8,563 nt of DNA from Emcibacteraceae bacterium (GTDB lineage Bacteria; Pseudomonadota; Alphaproteobacteria; Sphingomonadales; Emcibacteraceae). The notes beneath the pieces are model-generated. The model had not been told where the DNA came from, did not search any database, and was given only the letters and a program-made list of their open reading frames with translations. Of this stretch, positions 7,619 to 8,563 are shown one piece after another. Each line of letters starts with the position of its first letter. The stretch's first letter is position 1. A program made the position numbers and the translations under genes. The stretch spans positions 1-8,563 of the forward strand of contig JAESUD010000299.1 in NCBI GenBank assembly GCA_016763335.1. Direction: 5' to 3'.

Positions 7619-7625
7619 TTCCCTA
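7619..7625 (-). promoter_or_regulatory. Ribosome binding site of the SNF transporter
   Basis: TAGGGAA on the minus strand lies seven bases before the ATG at 7611 and one base after the TAA (7627-7629) that ends the restored AGCS reading frame. The tight fit supports both the SNF start and 7627 as the original end of the AGCS gene. Confidence 0.6.
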
Positions 7626-7626
7626 C

Positions 7627-8563
7627 TTATTCTGCTGATTGATTTTTATTATTATTACGTATCTGATGCGCTTCTTCTGTCATGGCAAAAATTTCTTTGC
7701 TCTTTAATAGTAAAGTGATCAGATTTGGAATAGCCATTATGCCAAATAAAGCAAGACCAAATGCCCATATTGTTTCAAGCTGACCAACGGCACCAATGAA
7801 TACAAATATGACATAGATTATCCTGAAATTTTAGCAACTTTTTCGCCGCCAATAAAAACAGCTGCACTTTCCACATAAAAACTCCAGGTGATAATCGTTG
7901 TAAAAGCAAAAATAATTTGTCCTAATATCACCACATAACCACCGCCCCAAATACCGGCGGAAAATGCCCTTGATGTTAAAACCGCGTTACTGCCCGTTAG
8001 CTGCCACGCGCTTTGAAAAACACCATCCGCTATTTCAACCTGAACCGTTAAAATAATCAGTGCCGTCAATGTGCAAACGACAATAGTGTCAATAAAAGTA
8101 CCAAGCATGGCAATCTCGCCTTGCTTTATCGGATCTGTATTTTCCGATGAGCCGTGGGCGATTGCCGCACTTCCTGCCCCTGCTTCGTTGGAATAAAGTC
8201 CCCTGGCCACACCAGCTTGAATTGCCGCCTTGATCGCGACACCGGCAAAACCACCCGCAGCAGCCGTACCGTTTATAGCCCCGTCAAAGATCAACATAAA
8301 GGCATCCGGTATCGAAGAAAAATTCAACACTAAAATAATAATTCCGACAAACAAATAAAGCCCGGTCATGACAGGCACTGTTACTTCGGCCATTCTAGCG
8401 ATTGATTTAATGCCGCCGATAATCACAACAAAAACCAATAATGACAAACAGGCGCCACTTATATAAGGATCAACGGAAAAATTAAATTCGAAAACTTTGG
8501 CAATAGCATTCGCCTGTATCATGTTTCCAGTGCCAATTCCGCCGAGTACCATTAGAACGGCAT
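7627..8563 (-). pseudogene. Na+:alanine/glycine symporter (AGCS family), frameshifted, partial at the right edge
   Basis: AGCS symporters import alanine or glycine with Na+ through the inner membrane. The first visible frame (8561 down to the TAA at 7818-7820) has about 247 codons with family hallmarks: GIGTGNMIQANAIA, GGIKSIARMAE, RGLYSNEAGAGSAAIAHG, QGEIAMLGTFIDTIVVCTLTA and TIITWSFYVE. It stops abruptly after VAKISG, short of the last membrane helices. The adjoining minus-strand frame continues exactly with the missing part: IIYVIFVFIGAVGQLETIW, GLALFGIMAIPNLITLLL and a hydrophilic tail ending NNNKNQSAE at the TAA 7627-7629 (64 codons). Adding one A after the TTT at 7826-7828 would give the ordinary text KIYRIIYV. 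The true start lies beyond 8563, with perhaps 130-150 residues missing; the ATG at 8552 is internal. The break is either a real inactivating mutation or a sequencing or assembly error. No slippery heptamer fits programmed frameshifting. The family is certain; whether it is broken is not. Confidence 0.85.
7818..7829 (-). other. Frameshift site in the AGCS gene
   Basis: The minus strand reads GCT AAA ATT TCA GGA TAA in the upstream frame, while the downstream coding text needs AGG ATA ATC TAT, a shift of -1. The upstream limit is set by an in-frame TAA in the second frame, formed by the bases across GCT-AAA, so the lost base lies between about 7821 and 7831. It falls beside the runs AAAA and TTT, where both polymerase slippage and sequencing errors are common. 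Confidence 0.75.

Noticed and set aside
7818..7831. Programmed -1 ribosomal frameshifting in the AGCS gene (AAAATTT run)
   Set aside because: The run is not in the X-XXY-YYZ phase: the zero-frame codons are AAA-ATT-TCA, and re-pairing one base back gives mismatches. AGCS genes are not known for frameshifting. A simple deletion or sequence error fits better.

Overview
The window reads as an ordinary chromosomal stretch of an alphaproteobacterium of moderate G+C. Nearly everything lies on the minus strand, so transcription runs from right to left. The assignment rests on protein character and on the order alaC-hom-glpX-recJ, which I recall as a common alphaproteobacterial arrangement; no database search was possible, so genus and species are left open.

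Layout from right (upstream) to left (downstream). The right edge (7627-8563) holds the C-terminal two thirds of an AGCS-family Na+/alanine (or glycine) symporter. Its frame is broken by what looks like a one-base deletion near 7825, and the true C-terminus continues in another frame to 7627. Fifteen bases downstream begins a complete NSS/SNF-family Na+-dependent amino-acid transporter (6253-7611), ended by a perfect hairpin terminator (6200-6224). A second unit follows: alaC-type aminotransferase (4944-6146), homoserine dehydrogenase hom (3641-4936), class II fructose-1,6-bisphosphatase glpX (2616-3593) and single-strand exonuclease recJ (803-2611). Spacings are 4 to 47 bases, which suggests an operon, with a possible extra promoter in front of glpX. 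Next comes a tRNA-Glu(TTC) gene (640-714) with its own promoter and a strong terminator (574-617). The left edge (1-444) holds the 3' end of an unrecognised plus-strand gene that converges on the tRNA; the terminator between them can serve both strands.

How the genes may work together (inference): the two symporters would import amino acids with Na+, AlaC interconverts alanine and pyruvate, Hom feeds threonine and methionine synthesis, and GlpX supports gluconeogenesis from such carbon. RecJ is a DNA repair enzyme that appears to ride along in the operon.

I found no CRISPR array, insertion sequence, prophage, toxin-antitoxin pair or defence system. The points most worth a second look are the frameshifted symporter and the unassigned cysteine-containing ORF at the left edge.
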